Assembly (NCBI GenBank): GCA_947464365.1
Contig: CANHWS010000026.1
Coordinates: 1 to 20,344, forward strand
From: Cytophagaceae bacterium
GTDB lineage: Bacteria; Bacteroidota; Bacteroidia; Cytophagales; Flexibacteraceae
Length of the DNA: 20,344 nt
Reading direction: 5' to 3'
Below are positions 1 to 7,749 of the stretch, one piece after another. Position 1 is the first letter of the stretch. Every line of letters starts with the position of its first letter. The notes beneath the pieces were generated by a model, which saw only the letters and a list, made by a program, of their open reading frames with translations, did no database searches and was not told where the DNA came from. The translations under genes were made by a program, and so were the position numbers.

Positions 1-14
1 ACTAAGGCATAAAC

Positions 15-749
15 ATGAAAAGTATATCAAGGGCCCGATCACTAGCCCACCTGACAACCGCATTGATGGCCCTGTTGCTTTCGGCTAGCATGAGTTTTGC
101 CCAAAGCAAAACCAGCTTCGAGGGTCATATCCGGATGGATCTAAAGATGGAGGCTGGCGACGGCATGGATGAGTCGATGCTAGATGCAATGCCAATCCCG
201 AAAGGAATTGATTATTACGTCAAAGGCGATAAAAGTAAGGTCGTGATGGCTAGTAAAGCGACTGGCACCCAAGAGATCCTGTCCATCCCTGACAAGGCAG
301 GCAAAACTCAAACTTACCGCTTAGACGCCGTTAATAAAGTTGCCCAACGTATGGTCATGGAGGCTGCCAAACAAGGTGCTGCTGACAAAAGCAAGGTCGT
401 TAAAACAACCCAGACCAAGGTCATAAACGGCTATACCTGCACGCTCTATAAATGCGAGATGCAAGAGCCCAATAGTGGCATGAACATCAAGCAAGATATT
501 TGGGCCACTACCGAGATCGACTTCAAACGTCCATCAATGGGTGTCAATGAGGCATGGTCCGAAAAGATCCAAGGTTTCCCACTCCAGATCGATATGGATA
601 TGATGATCGTCAAGCTCACCATGCAAGTCTCTAAGGTTGACAAAGTTGCTCAGCCAGAGGCCATGTTTATGATCCCGAAGGGGTACAAGATAGAAGATCT
701 CGATACGAAAAAGGCACTCCCTACCAAGCGCCTCCAGCAAGAGGACTAG
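15..749 (+). CDS. Secreted DUF4412-family protein
   Basis: The 244-residue product begins with a clear signal peptide: basic MKSISRAR, a hydrophobic stretch around residues 14-27, and a cleavage-like SFAQ ending near residue 30. The mature part is soluble and Lys/Met-rich. It contains the pattern recalled for DUF4412 proteins of Bacteroidota: an early FEGHIRMDL strand, a KSKVV strand, a TKVINGYTCTLYKCE segment (about residues 134-149) and a C-terminal P-x-GYKIEDL. Two cysteines (about 143 and 147) sit close together in this last-but-one segment. The family has no established biochemical role; export to periplasm or surface is the only functional inference. The ATG at 15 is chosen because it gives the whole signal peptide; a weak AAGG lies just upstream. 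It is followed by 336 bases without a gene, so it is probably a single-gene unit or the end of one starting left of the window. Confidence 0.8.
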   Translation: MKSISRARSLAHLTTALMALLLSASMSFAQSKTSFEGHIRMDLKMEAGDGMDESMLDAMPIPKGIDYYVKGDKSKVVMASKATGTQEILSIPDKAGKTQTYRLDAVNKVAQRMVMEAAKQGAADKSKVVKTTQTKVINGYTCTLYKCEMQEPNSGMNIKQDIWATTEIDFKRPSMGVNEAWSEKIQGFPLQIDMDMMIVKLTMQVSKVDKVAQPEAMFMIPKGYKIEDLDTKKALPTKRLQQED

Positions 750-1085
750 CCCTAAATGGCATAGCGCCACCTATCAGCTTTAGGTGCTGGTATTTGATGT
801 TTTTGGCAAGGCTGCGGATGATTCTGCAGCCTTTCGCATTCTTAGGTACCATACGATAAAAAACGGCTTTGTTCTGTGGCCTTCGTCGAACTGGATTTTA
901 TTGAGGCCTTAGGGGCAGATTATCCTATTTGGGGTCAGATGGCCTTGTTTTGAAGGTCTTATCTACCAGAAAAACAACTTTTTGGGGTTAAGGACCTTGA
1001 TTCTGAAGGCAAACTGACCAAGGTCCCTGCCTGATTGGCCTTTGGCCTAGTATATTTGTGGCTCATTAGGCTCAAAGACCCAACC
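750..1085. other. Gene-free interval between the first two genes
   Basis: No convincing reading frame is visible in these 336 bases; the longest I traced is about 34 codons with no family resemblance. It holds the hairpin at 808-833 and a second dyad, GGACCTTG (992-999) with CAAGGTCC (1019-1026), which lies 60 bases ahead of the next start codon and could be an operator or leader structure. The promoter of the following gene is expected here, but I cannot point to a convincing Bacteroidota -7/-33 pair. Confidence 0.5.
808..833 (+). terminator. Terminator-like hairpin after the DUF4412 gene
   Basis: AAGGCTGC (808-815) pairs perfectly with GCAGCCTT (826-833) around a 10-base loop, about 60 bases after the stop codon. 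The following sequence, TCGCATTCTT, is only mildly T-rich, so this is a weak intrinsic terminator or an mRNA 3' stabilising hairpin. Confidence 0.4.
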
Positions 1086-3293
1086 GTGACCTACTTACGA
1101 TGCACATTGCTTTTTAATCTTCGATTGCCACTTTGGGTTCTGATTTGGCTTCTAATGCTGCTTATCGGCTTGGTGATGGAGTCTAAAGCCCAAGTCAATC
1201 GGAATGTGGTCGATGGCAATACCCAAGTCATAGCCACGTTCGACAATACATGGTTTAGCAAGGTGAAGATCAGAACTGACACCCTGACCTTTTCCACAGA
1301 CCACAACTGGGTTCAGTATCAAGCAGACGAGCTCCTTGCTTTTGCCTACAGCCAGCCCGACCAAGTAGCTGTTGTGGATATTTATCCTTCTGCCAACTTT
1401 ACTGGCAACTACCTCGAGCTAGGCCGTAGCCGCGACTATGAGGTCATTGATTCCGCTGCTTTTTTGGAAGGGACTTACTTTCGATTCAAACTCCAGTTCC
1501 GCAACCTCCATCAGGCCAGCGCTACGTCCCTAATCTTAGGCTTCACGACCAAAGATGGTCGGGTCTTGAACACAGAGCTCAAGTTATTGCCCCATACTAA
1601 AGTTATTGCACGGCTTAGCCCCAAGGACGATGAGCTTTTCATCGGTGAGGCTAAAGTTTTTGAGCTAGACTGCAATCTGCCACAGCTCATCAAAGCAGAT
1701 AACCTCTGGCAAAGCACCAAAGACTACGACTTCAAACTCAATTACGAGGATAGGGTACTGAAGTTATATCTATTGCCTAAGGAGTCTGGCAAGATCGACC
1801 TCAAGATACCGATGCAATGCCGTCAGCCAGTGATGCAAGGCAACAAACCGACCATTGAGCTCCCACCACTTCGGGCCTCGTTTAACATAAAGACAGGTAG
1901 GCTAGCCTTTCTGAGTATCGACAAAAAGGACGTTACCTTCGAGACAGAAATCGGCAAAGGCATCGAGATACAGATCGACAACAACCGCAATCTTCAACTC
2001 CGGAAAACCTATCGACTAGAGAACCAAGCTGAGCCAGGTGGCGCTTTTATCGGAGAGCTCTATACCCGGTCTGTCCTCAGTAATGACAAGGTGCTCTGCT
2101 ACTTCCGTCCATTTGGCCTCCATAAGGTCAGCGATGGCTATATGTACCTCAAGGACTGTGATGAGACCCGCTTTGTGACCAATTTCAGTATCTCTGAGCG
2201 GACCCAAATCAAGTCCGTGGCCTTGCTACGGGATGGGGGAGAGTGGTCTAGTTCGCTTTCTGTTTTGCCTGGCCAAAGTGTTGAGGTCAAGATCGAAGGA
2301 ACAGGTCTCAACAAAGCCTTGTTTGAGATCGAGGATGTAGATCGTATCGTTCGTGACTCCATCCGGAACAACGAGAACTTGGTGGTCTTAAAGGTCAAAA
2401 TACCGTCTGACGTCACTAAACGTAACCTTAACATCTTTGCAGGCCGTAAACCAAGTGGTTATCAGCTCAACGTCCGGGAGTTTCAGGAGCCCCGTGCACT
2501 TGACTTTGTACAGCTAACCTTTGGCGACATCCAACAGCCAATGAACCTTGTGGATAGGCCTATCCTATACGATAAACCCATTGCGGATATGGTCATCAAG
2601 TTCAATCCGCTCAAGATAGATGAGGCCAAGAAGCTCTATGGCAAACAATATCTCGAGGTCACGATCACCTACTATAACAACAAGGGCGAGTTCATCGAGA
2701 GTAAGTTGCTGAACAACATTGTGGTCTGCCCTGGCGAAAATAGCCCTCGTGCGGACTATTATGACCAAAAGGATTGCAACAAGAACGAGATCAACCTCAA
2801 CTCCTGGATGACCCGCAAAACAATCGATCTTAATGATTGGTCCAAGATCGAGATCATTGTCAATCATAAAGCCTCGGCATACGCCACCACTGGCTTTAGC
2901 AAAAAAGCGATCGTTATCCTGCAGCGCCATTACACCTTCGACGTTGATGTCTCGATTCCTGGTGGTCTCTTGGTCCAGAAGCTAAACCAAAGCACCTTCG
3001 GTGGCTTTAGCGGTATTAGCCTCGCGATTCTGCCTCAGTTCAGTTTTTACAAACCAGACAAGATCGAAAAGCTTAGGCCCTACAAAGTAGGTGCTGGTAT
3101 CTTGGCTCTTAACGCCTTTAATTTCAGCGACAATTCTGTCGATCGGGATATTGGTTTGGTAGTTTTGGGCTCCGTGTTCCCAACCAAAACAGGTGCCAAG
3201 CTTAGTTTCCCGCTGTATGGTGGCTTTGGTTATTTTGTCCGAGACGGGTCATTTTTCTGGGTTCTTGGCCCTGGAATTCAGCTTCGACTCTAG
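1086..3293 (+). CDS. Large exported protein of unknown function, beta-rich C-terminus
   Basis: I do not recognise this protein. The frame is open from a TTG at 1035, but the GTG at 1086 gives a better signal peptide of about 36 residues (basic start, hydrophobic LPLWVLIWLLMLLIGLVM, cleavage-like ESKAQ) and a 735-residue product. The ATG at 1155 would leave too short a leader. The body (about residues 40-610) is a long run of beta-strand-like segments with charged turns and scattered cysteines, suggesting several immunoglobulin-like or sandwich domains. The last 115 residues are rich in Gly and aromatics in alternating patterns (GGFSGISLAILPQFSFY, LYGGFGYFV, FFWVLGPGIQLRL) and end in Leu, as in a small outer-membrane barrel or a membrane-facing beta domain. 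Export is well supported; outer-membrane placement is inference. There is no T9SS sorting signal and no lipobox. It lies 70 bases ahead of rsmE. Confidence 0.75.
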   Translation: MTYLRCTLLFNLRLPLWVLIWLLMLLIGLVMESKAQVNRNVVDGNTQVIATFDNTWFSKVKIRTDTLTFSTDHNWVQYQADELLAFAYSQPDQVAVVDIYPSANFTGNYLELGRSRDYEVIDSAAFLEGTYFRFKLQFRNLHQASATSLILGFTTKDGRVLNTELKLLPHTKVIARLSPKDDELFIGEAKVFELDCNLPQLIKADNLWQSTKDYDFKLNYEDRVLKLYLLPKESGKIDLKIPMQCRQPVMQGNKPTIELPPLRASFNIKTGRLAFLSIDKKDVTFETEIGKGIEIQIDNNRNLQLRKTYRLENQAEPGGAFIGELYTRSVLSNDKVLCYFRPFGLHKVSDGYMYLKDCDETRFVTNFSISERTQIKSVALLRDGGEWSSSLSVLPGQSVEVKIEGTGLNKALFEIEDVDRIVRDSIRNNENLVVLKVKIPSDVTKRNLNIFAGRKPSGYQLNVREFQEPRALDFVQLTFGDIQQPMNLVDRPILYDKPIADMVIKFNPLKIDEAKKLYGKQYLEVTITYYNNKGEFIESKLLNNIVVCPGENSPRADYYDQKDCNKNEINLNSWMTRKTIDLNDWSKIEIIVNHKASAYATTGFSKKAIVILQRHYTFDVDVSIPGGLLVQKLNQSTFGGFSGISLAILPQFSFYKPDKIEKLRPYKVGAGILALNAFNFSDNSVDRDIGLVVLGSVFPTKTGAKLSFPLYGGFGYFVRDGSFFWVLGPGIQLRL

Positions 3294-3331
3294 CTTGGCT
3301 ATCCCAGTAGCGATAGTACTATCGCTCCAAG
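3294..3331. promoter_or_regulatory. Perfect 18-bp palindrome between the exported protein gene and rsmE
   Basis: AGCGATAGTACTATCGCT (3309-3326) is its own reverse complement. It is flanked by a second inverted pair, CTTGG (3294-3298) directly after the upstream stop codon and CCAAG (3327-3331). As RNA it could fold into a hairpin and act as a terminator, though no T tract follows; as DNA it could be an operator for a dimeric regulator 33 bases ahead of rsmE. The sequence alone does not decide. Confidence 0.5.
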
Positions 3332-3363
3332 TTTGATCCTTCCCAATAACCAATTTAACTTCC

Positions 3364-4068
3364 ATGTACCAGTTCTATGTCCCTGGGGCTCCTTCTGAGA
3401 CTATGTTATCTGCAGAGGACAGTAAACATGCCCTTAGGGTCCTGCGGCTTAAAGTAGGTGCAAAGGTTTTGGTAGCAAATGGAGCAGGGCAGCGTTGGAT
3501 AGCACAGCTCCAGAATGAAGAACTGGGTGGCGTTATGTTGCATCATTTGGTACATGATGATGATATCCCGACTGATAATTATGAGCTTCACTTACTGTTG
3601 GCTCCGCCGGCCCATCCTGATCGCTTGGAATGGTGCATCGAGAAGTGTGTGGAACTAGGTGCTAGGCAGATCACCTTGTTGAACGCTGCCCGTCTCGAAT
3701 ATCCGAAAATCAAACCAGAGCGACTCGAAAAAGTAGCCCTAGCAGCCTTTAAACAATGCCAGAGGGCATGGCTGCCTACCATCACACCCCTCACTAGTTG
3801 GGATTCTGCGATGGTCCAATACCAGGCCTACGATCAAAAGCTTATAGCGTGGCTTGGCCCCGATACGCAGGAGTTAGCGACCTTACCCATCAAACAGGGT
3901 AGAGTGGTGGTCATGATAGGCCCTGAGGGAGACTTTACGGACAAAGAGGTCAACAGTGCGCTAGGCAATGGTTTTTTACCGATTCGTTTGGGGCCAGCTC
4001 GCCTCCGGACCGAAACCGCTGCAATGGCCGTTTGTGCCCAGATTGGTCTGATGGCACTTCAACCCTAA
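3364..4068 (+). CDS. rsmE: 16S rRNA (uracil-1498-N3)-methyltransferase RsmE
   Basis: RsmE is a SPOUT-class enzyme that uses S-adenosylmethionine to methylate N3 of U1498 in 16S rRNA of the assembled 30S subunit. At 234 residues the length is typical. The N-terminal PUA-like part has the family's HALRVLRLK (22-30). The trefoil-knot SPOUT domain shows PDRLEWCIEKCVELG (85-99), a QCQRAWLP segment (131-138), the cofactor-loop motif MIGPEGDFTDKE (184-195, with Asp where many homologues have Gly) and the signature LGPARLRTETAA (209-220). The ATG at 3364 gives the usual start (MYQFYVP). No Shine-Dalgarno is visible; the start is preceded by AACTTCC. The upstream gene ends 70 bases earlier and a DUF4159 gene follows after 291 bases. 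Confidence 0.96.
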   Translation: MYQFYVPGAPSETMLSAEDSKHALRVLRLKVGAKVLVANGAGQRWIAQLQNEELGGVMLHHLVHDDDIPTDNYELHLLLAPPAHPDRLEWCIEKCVELGARQITLLNAARLEYPKIKPERLEKVALAAFKQCQRAWLPTITPLTSWDSAMVQYQAYDQKLIAWLGPDTQELATLPIKQGRVVVMIGPEGDFTDKEVNSALGNGFLPIRLGPARLRTETAAMAVCAQIGLMALQP

Positions 4069-4359
4069 GCGCAACCCCTATTTTAGCTATTATGGGTTAG
4101 GGTACAATTAGCGCTGCCCTACGCACACTTCTGTACCTTTTGGTGCGTTATCTCTTAAGCTGATTATAACGCGGAGCTACCCTTCCTCAAAACTGTACCA
4201 GATGTGCTTGAAGTTGCCAAATCTAGGTCTTCAGAAGCGATTCAGTGGCTAGATTTGCAATCGGCCCCACTCAGTTTGTACCTTGTGGTCACATCTGATG
4301 AAATTGTCGTGCAGATATAGCCAAGACTACCTTACCTGCTTCACCGAATCAACCACTCC
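4069..4359. other. Intergenic stretch with a possible eroded reading frame
   Basis: Directly at the rsmE stop, ACCCTAA (4062-4068) pairs with TTAGGGT (4097-4103); ACGCAC (4121-4126) pairs with GTGCGT (4143-4148). Neither is followed by a T tract. From 4159 to the TAG at 4318-4320 one + frame is open for 53 codons with protein-like composition (it ends LVVTSDEIVVQI) but has no ATG and is preceded by TAA. It might be the 3' remnant of a decayed gene; equally it may be chance. The promoter of the DUF4159 gene should lie in the last part. Confidence 0.35.
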
Positions 4360-5043
4360 ATGCCGAGGATTAACTGTCTTTCCATCCCCTGTTTGGGTTT
4401 CATGTTTGTTATAGGCCTGTTAGCCAACACGCCCAATGTGCTAGCACAATCCCTAAAGGTTGCCAAGGTAAAGTACAACGGTGGGGGAGACTGGTATGCC
4501 AACAAAACCAGCCTACCCAACCTGATCGAGTTCTGCAACCGCAACCTCCGCACCAAAATAGAGCCTCGCGAAGAAGTCGTCGAAGTTGGTAGCCCTGAGT
4601 TGTTCTACTACCCATTTGTCCACCTGACTGGCCACGGCAATATTGTGTTTTCGGCTTCCGAGGCAGCCAACCTCCGCAAATACCTCGAAGGTGGAGGGTT
4701 CCTCCACATCGATGACAATTACGGTCTTGACAAGTTCATTCGGCTCGAGATGAAGAAAGTTTTCCCGGAGTACGACTTCGTTGAGCTACCCTTCAGCCAC
4801 CCCATTTATCACCAGAAGTATCAGTTCCCCAAAGGCCTCCCTAAGGTCCATGAGCATGATAATAAACCGCCGCAAGGTTTCGGCATAATGCACAAGGGAC
4901 GTTTGGTCTGTTTTTATAGCTACGAGTGTGACCTCGGCAATGGCTGGGAAGACCAGTCCATCTATAACGACCCCGAAGCAACCCGCCAACGCGCCTTGCA
5001 GATGGGAGCTAACTTGGTTACCTATGCCTTGACGGTCAACTGA
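4360..5043 (+). CDS. Exported DUF4159-domain protein
   Basis: The 227-residue product has a signal peptide of about 30 residues (hydrophobic 8-21, cleavage-like NVLAQ). The mature part is one DUF4159 domain from end to end: VKYNGGGDWYANKTSLPNL (37-55), HLTGHGNIVFS (88-98), the segment ANLRKYLEGGGFLHIDDNYG (103-122) and a C-terminal DPEATRQRALQMGANLVTYAL. The fold is thought to resemble class I glutamine amidotransferase-like domains, but no activity is established for this stand-alone exported form. From memory, it often neighbours rsmE in Bacteroidota, as here, although the 291-base gap argues against tight co-transcription. The ATG at 4360 gives the complete signal peptide; it is preceded by CACTCC rather than a Shine-Dalgarno sequence. 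Confidence 0.88.
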   Translation: MPRINCLSIPCLGFMFVIGLLANTPNVLAQSLKVAKVKYNGGGDWYANKTSLPNLIEFCNRNLRTKIEPREEVVEVGSPELFYYPFVHLTGHGNIVFSASEAANLRKYLEGGGFLHIDDNYGLDKFIRLEMKKVFPEYDFVELPFSHPIYHQKYQFPKGLPKVHEHDNKPPQGFGIMHKGRLVCFYSYECDLGNGWEDQSIYNDPEATRQRALQMGANLVTYALTVN

Positions 5044-5236
5044 CCCTAATTTTGTCGTTATTTGGTTTTCTGCCGAGGTTGCTTGCGGGATAACCAATTT
5101 TATCCGTTATTTTTGTTATACAGTTGTTTTCGGCGAGCGCTGGTAAGTATTTTCAGGATTCCCTTGACCCTTCTAAACACTGAGCCGCACAAGCTGTTAG
5201 ATAACTAACTTTCATTAACCCCCCACCACCAATTAG

Positions 5237-5992
5237 ATGGAATTCATCATCGTGTTTTTTGTAGCACACTGGTACTTGTCTTTGTTCTCTCAGACTTTTT
5301 TCTTGCACCGCTATTCGGCACACAAAATGTTCACCATGAGCAAGTTCTGGGAACGTTTCTTTTACGCCTTCACATACATGACCCAAGGGTCATCTTATTT
5401 GAGCCCAAGGGCTTATGCCATCCTTCACCGGATGCACCATGCGTACAGTGACACCGAAAACGATCCGCACTCTCCACACCACCATGCTAGCAACGTCTTT
5501 ACGATGATGTGGCGTACGAAAGAGATCTACAACAACGTTTTGAATCAACGTGTTGACCCTGAGATGCGTTTCGAAGGGCAATATCCAGTCTGGAACATCA
5601 TCGAGCGTATGGGCGATAGTCTCATGAGCCGTATTGGTTGGGGTACCTTATACGTCATCATCTACGTCTTTATGGTGCCTGCCGATATGTGGTATTTGTT
5701 CATGCTCTTGCCAGTCCATTTCTTGATGGGACCTGTCCATGGTGCTATCGTCAACTGGTGCGGCCACATGTACGGCTACCAGAACTTCGATAACAATGAC
5801 AAGAGCCGTAACACCCTTGTGTTTGACCTCATTATGATGGGCGAATTGTTCCAGAACAATCACCATAGCCATGCCAAACGTGCCAATTTTGGTTCCCGCT
5901 GGTGGGAGTTTGATCCAACTTACCCGATCATCAAGTCACTTTCCTTGATCCGGATTATCCGCCTAAAGCCTTATGTAGCAGCTGACTTTTAG
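5237..5992 (+). CDS. Membrane acyl-CoA (stearoyl-type) fatty acid desaturase
   Basis: This di-iron membrane enzyme is expected to introduce a cis double bond into a saturated acyl chain, adjusting membrane fluidity. All three histidine boxes are present: HRYSAH (24-29, HX4H), HRMHH (64-68, HXXHH) and NNHHSH (207-212), with an extra conserved His in WCGHMYGY (about 177). Two hydrophobic hairpins surround them (about residues 3-23 and 136-173), placing the active site on the cytoplasmic face. At 251 residues it is compact, at the short end for bacterial acyl-CoA desaturases, and has no cytochrome b5 domain. Thiolation state of the substrate (CoA, ACP or lipid) and double-bond position cannot be read from the sequence. 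The start follows a C-rich stretch (CCCCCCACCACCAATTAG) with no Shine-Dalgarno. A strong terminator follows, so it appears to be a single-gene unit. Confidence 0.9.
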   Translation: MEFIIVFFVAHWYLSLFSQTFFLHRYSAHKMFTMSKFWERFFYAFTYMTQGSSYLSPRAYAILHRMHHAYSDTENDPHSPHHHASNVFTMMWRTKEIYNNVLNQRVDPEMRFEGQYPVWNIIERMGDSLMSRIGWGTLYVIIYVFMVPADMWYLFMLLPVHFLMGPVHGAIVNWCGHMYGYQNFDNNDKSRNTLVFDLIMMGELFQNNHHSHAKRANFGSRWWEFDPTYPIIKSLSLIRIIRLKPYVAADF

Positions 5993-6029
5993 TCATAGCC
6001 AACTAGGCCTCAGTCAAAAAAAACTTACC

Positions 6030-6067
6030 AAACCCTTGACATTAATACGTCAAGGGTTTCGTTTTTT
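6030..6067 (+). terminator. Rho-independent terminator of the desaturase gene
   Basis: AAACCCTTGAC (6030-6040) and GTCAAGGGTTT (6049-6059) form a perfect 11-bp stem around an 8-base loop, followed by CGTTTTTT. It starts 37 bases after the desaturase stop codon. Confidence 0.92.
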
Positions 6068-6467
6068 GTGCTGATCCAATCTTGGTTCTTTATCGCCTCA
6101 TCCGATGAACGACAATACGCTTACCTAGTAAGGTGTGATGTTATTGTGGTTTTCACCAAACTCCTATTGCCAAAGTAGGCTAGGTATCAACCTCCTGTTC
6201 CTGTAATTATTGCCCGGGTATTGAGTGGGGCCTAGGTTGAAGCTCTAGCACTCCTAGTATATCGGACTATCGGGGTGCAGATCGATAAATGGTCGGTTTA
6301 AGCGCCAGCTATTCGCTAGGCCAATTGCCAACATCAAGGGCACACTCTAGGATATTCCGAGGTATCTACTTTGATATGGCTGCTTTCCTTAATCGCACAC
6401 ATAGCGATGTGTAACCATAGTGTCATGTAGTAGGTGGATTAGCCCCTGCAACCTTGGACGATAGACC
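6068..6467. other. Gene-free gap between two facing terminators
   Basis: I see no coding frame on either strand in about 400 bases. It contains a fairly long imperfect hairpin: TCT (6244-6246), GCACTCC (6248-6254) and TAGT (6255-6258) pairing in order with AGA (6279-6281), GGGGTGC (6272-6278, one G-U) and ACTA (6266-6269). A smaller perfect one is ACACAT-AGCG-ATGTGT (6397-6412). Both flanking genes are terminated before reaching it, so any transcript here would need its own promoter. It could hold a small RNA, or be spacer or eroded sequence. Confidence 0.4.
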
Positions 6468-6496
6468 AAAAAAAAGTCCCACCCATTAGGTGAGAC
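6468..6496 (-). terminator. Rho-independent terminator of the sigma-factor operon
   Basis: Read on the - strand, GTCTCACC (6496-6489) pairs with GGTGGGAC (6483-6476, one G-U pair) around a 5-base loop, followed by eight T (6475-6468). It lies about 50 bases after the stop of the last operon gene. Confidence 0.88.
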
Positions 6497-6544
6497 CTTT
6501 CCCGGATAATAATCCCTCTCCTAAACCATAAAAGGGATTAAGTC

Positions 6545-7051
6545 TTACTTGCCTTCGTCGGCATGGTGATGTTTACCGTGGCCCATTTCTTTGAACAACA
6601 TGCGCATCACTTCCTTCTCGGCCCCATAGAGTTTCAGGACCTGATTAGGCTTTAGGATGCGTAGAAATTTATCAGCGTACTCAGACTCAGTAACGGCCTC
6701 GCTTGTCTTGAGTGCCATAATTTTCTTGATGATGTCCTTGGCAAGCTCGTCGTCAGGTTTGCCATTCGTGCCTCCGATGGACTCTGCTTTGTACATCAGG
6801 GCCTTCATCGATTTGCGAAATTGGCGTCGCTTGAGATTAAACTCGTTATAGACAGGCCAAAACTCTTTAGCCTGGTCTGGTGTCAGGCTTAGTTTGGTTG
6901 TGATCAGTCCAACCTTTGCACTTTCGAGCTTGGCCATTTCTTCGTCGGACCAACCCGGTGCAGCATTTTGAGCGCTCACACGCCCACTAATCAGGCCGAA
7001 ACCCATCACTAAGATGCCGAAGTAGAATAGTATTCTTGGCTTGATGCTCAT
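6545..7051 (-). CDS. Periplasmic Spy/CpxP-like small helical protein
   Basis: Starting at the ATG at 7051 gives 168 residues with a standard signal peptide (MSIKPR, hydrophobic 8-22, cleavage-like VSAQ ending at 28). The frame is open further upstream but that would overlap the previous gene and bury the signal. The mature protein is almost wholly helical and charged. The motif LTPDQAKEFWPVYNEF (56-71) matches the LTxxQ-containing helix of Spy/CpxP-like and related periplasmic metal-sensing proteins, and this form is common as an unnamed gene in Bacteroidota. The C-terminus is His-rich (GHGKHHH, 157-163), suggesting metal binding. Third gene of the sigma operon: 13 bases separate it from the previous stop, and a strong terminator follows. 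Inferred role: periplasmic chaperone or sensor feeding back on the envelope-stress sigma factor. Exact function is not established. Confidence 0.75.
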   Translation of the reverse strand: MSIKPRILFYFGILVMGFGLISGRVSAQNAAPGWSDEEMAKLESAKVGLITTKLSLTPDQAKEFWPVYNEFNLKRRQFRKSMKALMYKAESIGGTNGKPDDELAKDIIKKIMALKTSEAVTESEYADKFLRILKPNQVLKLYGAEKEVMRMLFKEMGHGKHHHADEGK

Positions 7052-7064
7052 GGCCGATTGCGGA

Positions 7065-7655
7065 TTATTTTGTGGATTCAGGCGAAGTTGGTGCGTCATA
7101 ATAGTCATAGACAGCATCCTCTAGTACTGATTGTGCATTGGGGTGGTCCAATAGCTGATTTTGATTATCCAAAGTTGCCTCCCTGAAATCGGTGTTCAGC
7201 TTGTCGGTTACCCGTTTGATTTGGTCAGGCGCAAAAGAATCATCTAGCATAGCCATTGCCATAGGGTCGTGGCTGAGATACTCGACTGCTGCAGCCTTAT
7301 TGATGATGGTAGCCATGGTCGGGTTAGGGCTTGTCCGCTTCAAGATTGGAGCAATTCCTAAAATGATCAGAATAGCAGCAACCAAACAACCTTGCCAAGC
7401 TAACTGGATGCCTAAACTAGGCTTCCAAGTAAGCTGAGTTGTGCTTGGGCTCAACCTCGTCTGGATGCGACCTAACAAACTATCAAAATACCGATTTGGT
7501 ACTCTGTAAAACTGTTTGGTATCTCGGACACCAGCCCGACTTTCTAAGTCTTTACTCAGTCGAAGGCGCATATCCAACCTCTTATGCAGTTGCTCAAAAT
7601 AAGCATCTGGCACGCTAAATGGTTGTTGTTTGATATGTCGATGGTCTTGATCCAT
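7065..7655 (-). CDS. Single-pass membrane protein in the anti-sigma-factor position
   Basis: The 196-residue protein has no signal peptide. A cytoplasmic N-terminal part (1-82) is followed by one membrane helix (about 83-105, QLAWQGCLVAAILIILGI) and a roughly 90-residue acidic periplasmic tail. The N-terminal part holds a duplicated motif, VPxxYFxxLxxR(L/I)xxRL, once at 15-31 and again at 52-68, spaced 37 residues. Similar VPxxYF motifs recur in membrane proteins encoded beside ECF sigma factors in Bacteroidota. The zinc-binding HxxxCxxC signature of classical anti-sigma factors is absent, so the anti-sigma role rests on position and topology only. It lies 94 bases after the sigma gene and 13 bases before the Spy-like gene, all on the - strand. 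The ATG at 7655 starts MDQDHRH; no Shine-Dalgarno is visible. Confidence 0.65.
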   Translation of the reverse strand: MDQDHRHIKQQPFSVPDAYFEQLHKRLDMRLRLSKDLESRAGVRDTKQFYRVPNRYFDSLLGRIQTRLSPSTTQLTWKPSLGIQLAWQGCLVAAILIILGIAPILKRTSPNPTMATIINKAAAVEYLSHDPMAMAMLDDSFAPDQIKRVTDKLNTDFREATLDNQNQLLDHPNAQSVLEDAVYDYYDAPTSPESTK

Positions 7656-7749
7656 GTTGTCGCTGACTATACTTTAGATGTTGACGACGGAACAAGGTTT
7701 AACGCCGATCGTTTTTTTCTAACCTTCAGGTAGGGGTTGCCCTAAAACT

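Noticed and set aside
5044..5236. Bacteroidota-type -33/-7 promoter for the desaturase
   Set aside because: TTTG and TAxxTTTG-like pieces are present, but their spacing does not fit the expected 19-21 bases, so no promoter was called.
7065..7655. Zinc-type (ZAS) anti-sigma factor
   Set aside because: The HxxxCxxC motif is absent; the only visible Cys is inside the membrane helix. The role rests on gene position alone.
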